Shown piece after piece: positions 6,647 to 6,665 of a stretch of 6,665 bases of DNA. Position 1 is the first letter of the stretch. Each line of letters begins with the position of its first letter. The translations under genes and the position numbers were made by a program. The notes beneath the pieces were generated by a model that saw nothing but the letters and a program-made list of their open reading frames with translations, was not told where the DNA came from and searched no databases. The DNA is from an uncultured Gammaproteobacteria bacterium (GTDB taxonomy: Bacteria > Pseudomonadota > Gammaproteobacteria > Pseudomonadales > Azotimanducaceae_A), in NCBI GenBank assembly GCA_913041025.1, contig CAJWGQ010000161.1:1-6665 (forward strand), in the 5' to 3' direction.

Positions 6647-6665
6647 AACCAAAAGCTCTTGAGAT

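Noticed and set aside
1..6665. A previously undescribed system in the window
   Set aside because: Every substantial open frame belongs to a well-known housekeeping family in a known gene order, with no repeats, mobile elements or unexplained coding space large enough to hold a new system.

Overview
The window is a conserved housekeeping region of a gammaproteobacterium. The gene order (pth, rplY, prs, tRNA-Gln, lolB on the minus strand; hemA, prfA, prmC, moeB on the plus strand) is the one known from Pseudomonas-type genomes. The presence of lolB (outer-membrane lipoprotein insertion) and the glutamyl-tRNA reductase route to heme agree with this. By eye the DNA is moderately AT-rich, so this is not a typical high-GC pseudomonad. 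The species cannot be named from the sequence.

Minus-strand half (1-2679, read right to left): lolB, a 119-bp gap holding a good promoter candidate and a small perfect inverted repeat, tRNA-Gln(UUG) with an encoded CCA, prs starting at TTG, a long CTC-type rplY with an acidic tail, and the first 38 codons of pth running off the left edge. I see no terminator between any of these genes. The tRNA, PRPP synthetase, L25 and peptidyl-tRNA hydrolase may therefore share transcripts. ispE, which usually sits between lolB and the tRNA/prs unit, is absent.

Plus-strand half (2694-6646): hemA, prfA, prmC and moeB are packed with a 14-nt overlap, no gap and an 8-nt overlap, which indicates one translationally coupled operon. 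HemA starts tetrapyrrole synthesis, RF1 terminates translation at UAA and UAG, PrmC methylates the RF1 GGQ glutamine, and MoeB is an E1-like adenylyltransferase for a sulfur-carrier protein. The start codons of lolB and hemA are separated by only 14 bp, so each promoter must lie inside the other gene.

There is no gene-free stretch over 300 bp. I found no mobile element, CRISPR array, pseudogene or candidate new system. The points worth a second look are the missing ispE, the compressed lolB/hemA divergence, the TTG start of prs, the tRNA leader structure and the weak ribosome-binding sites of the plus-strand operon.
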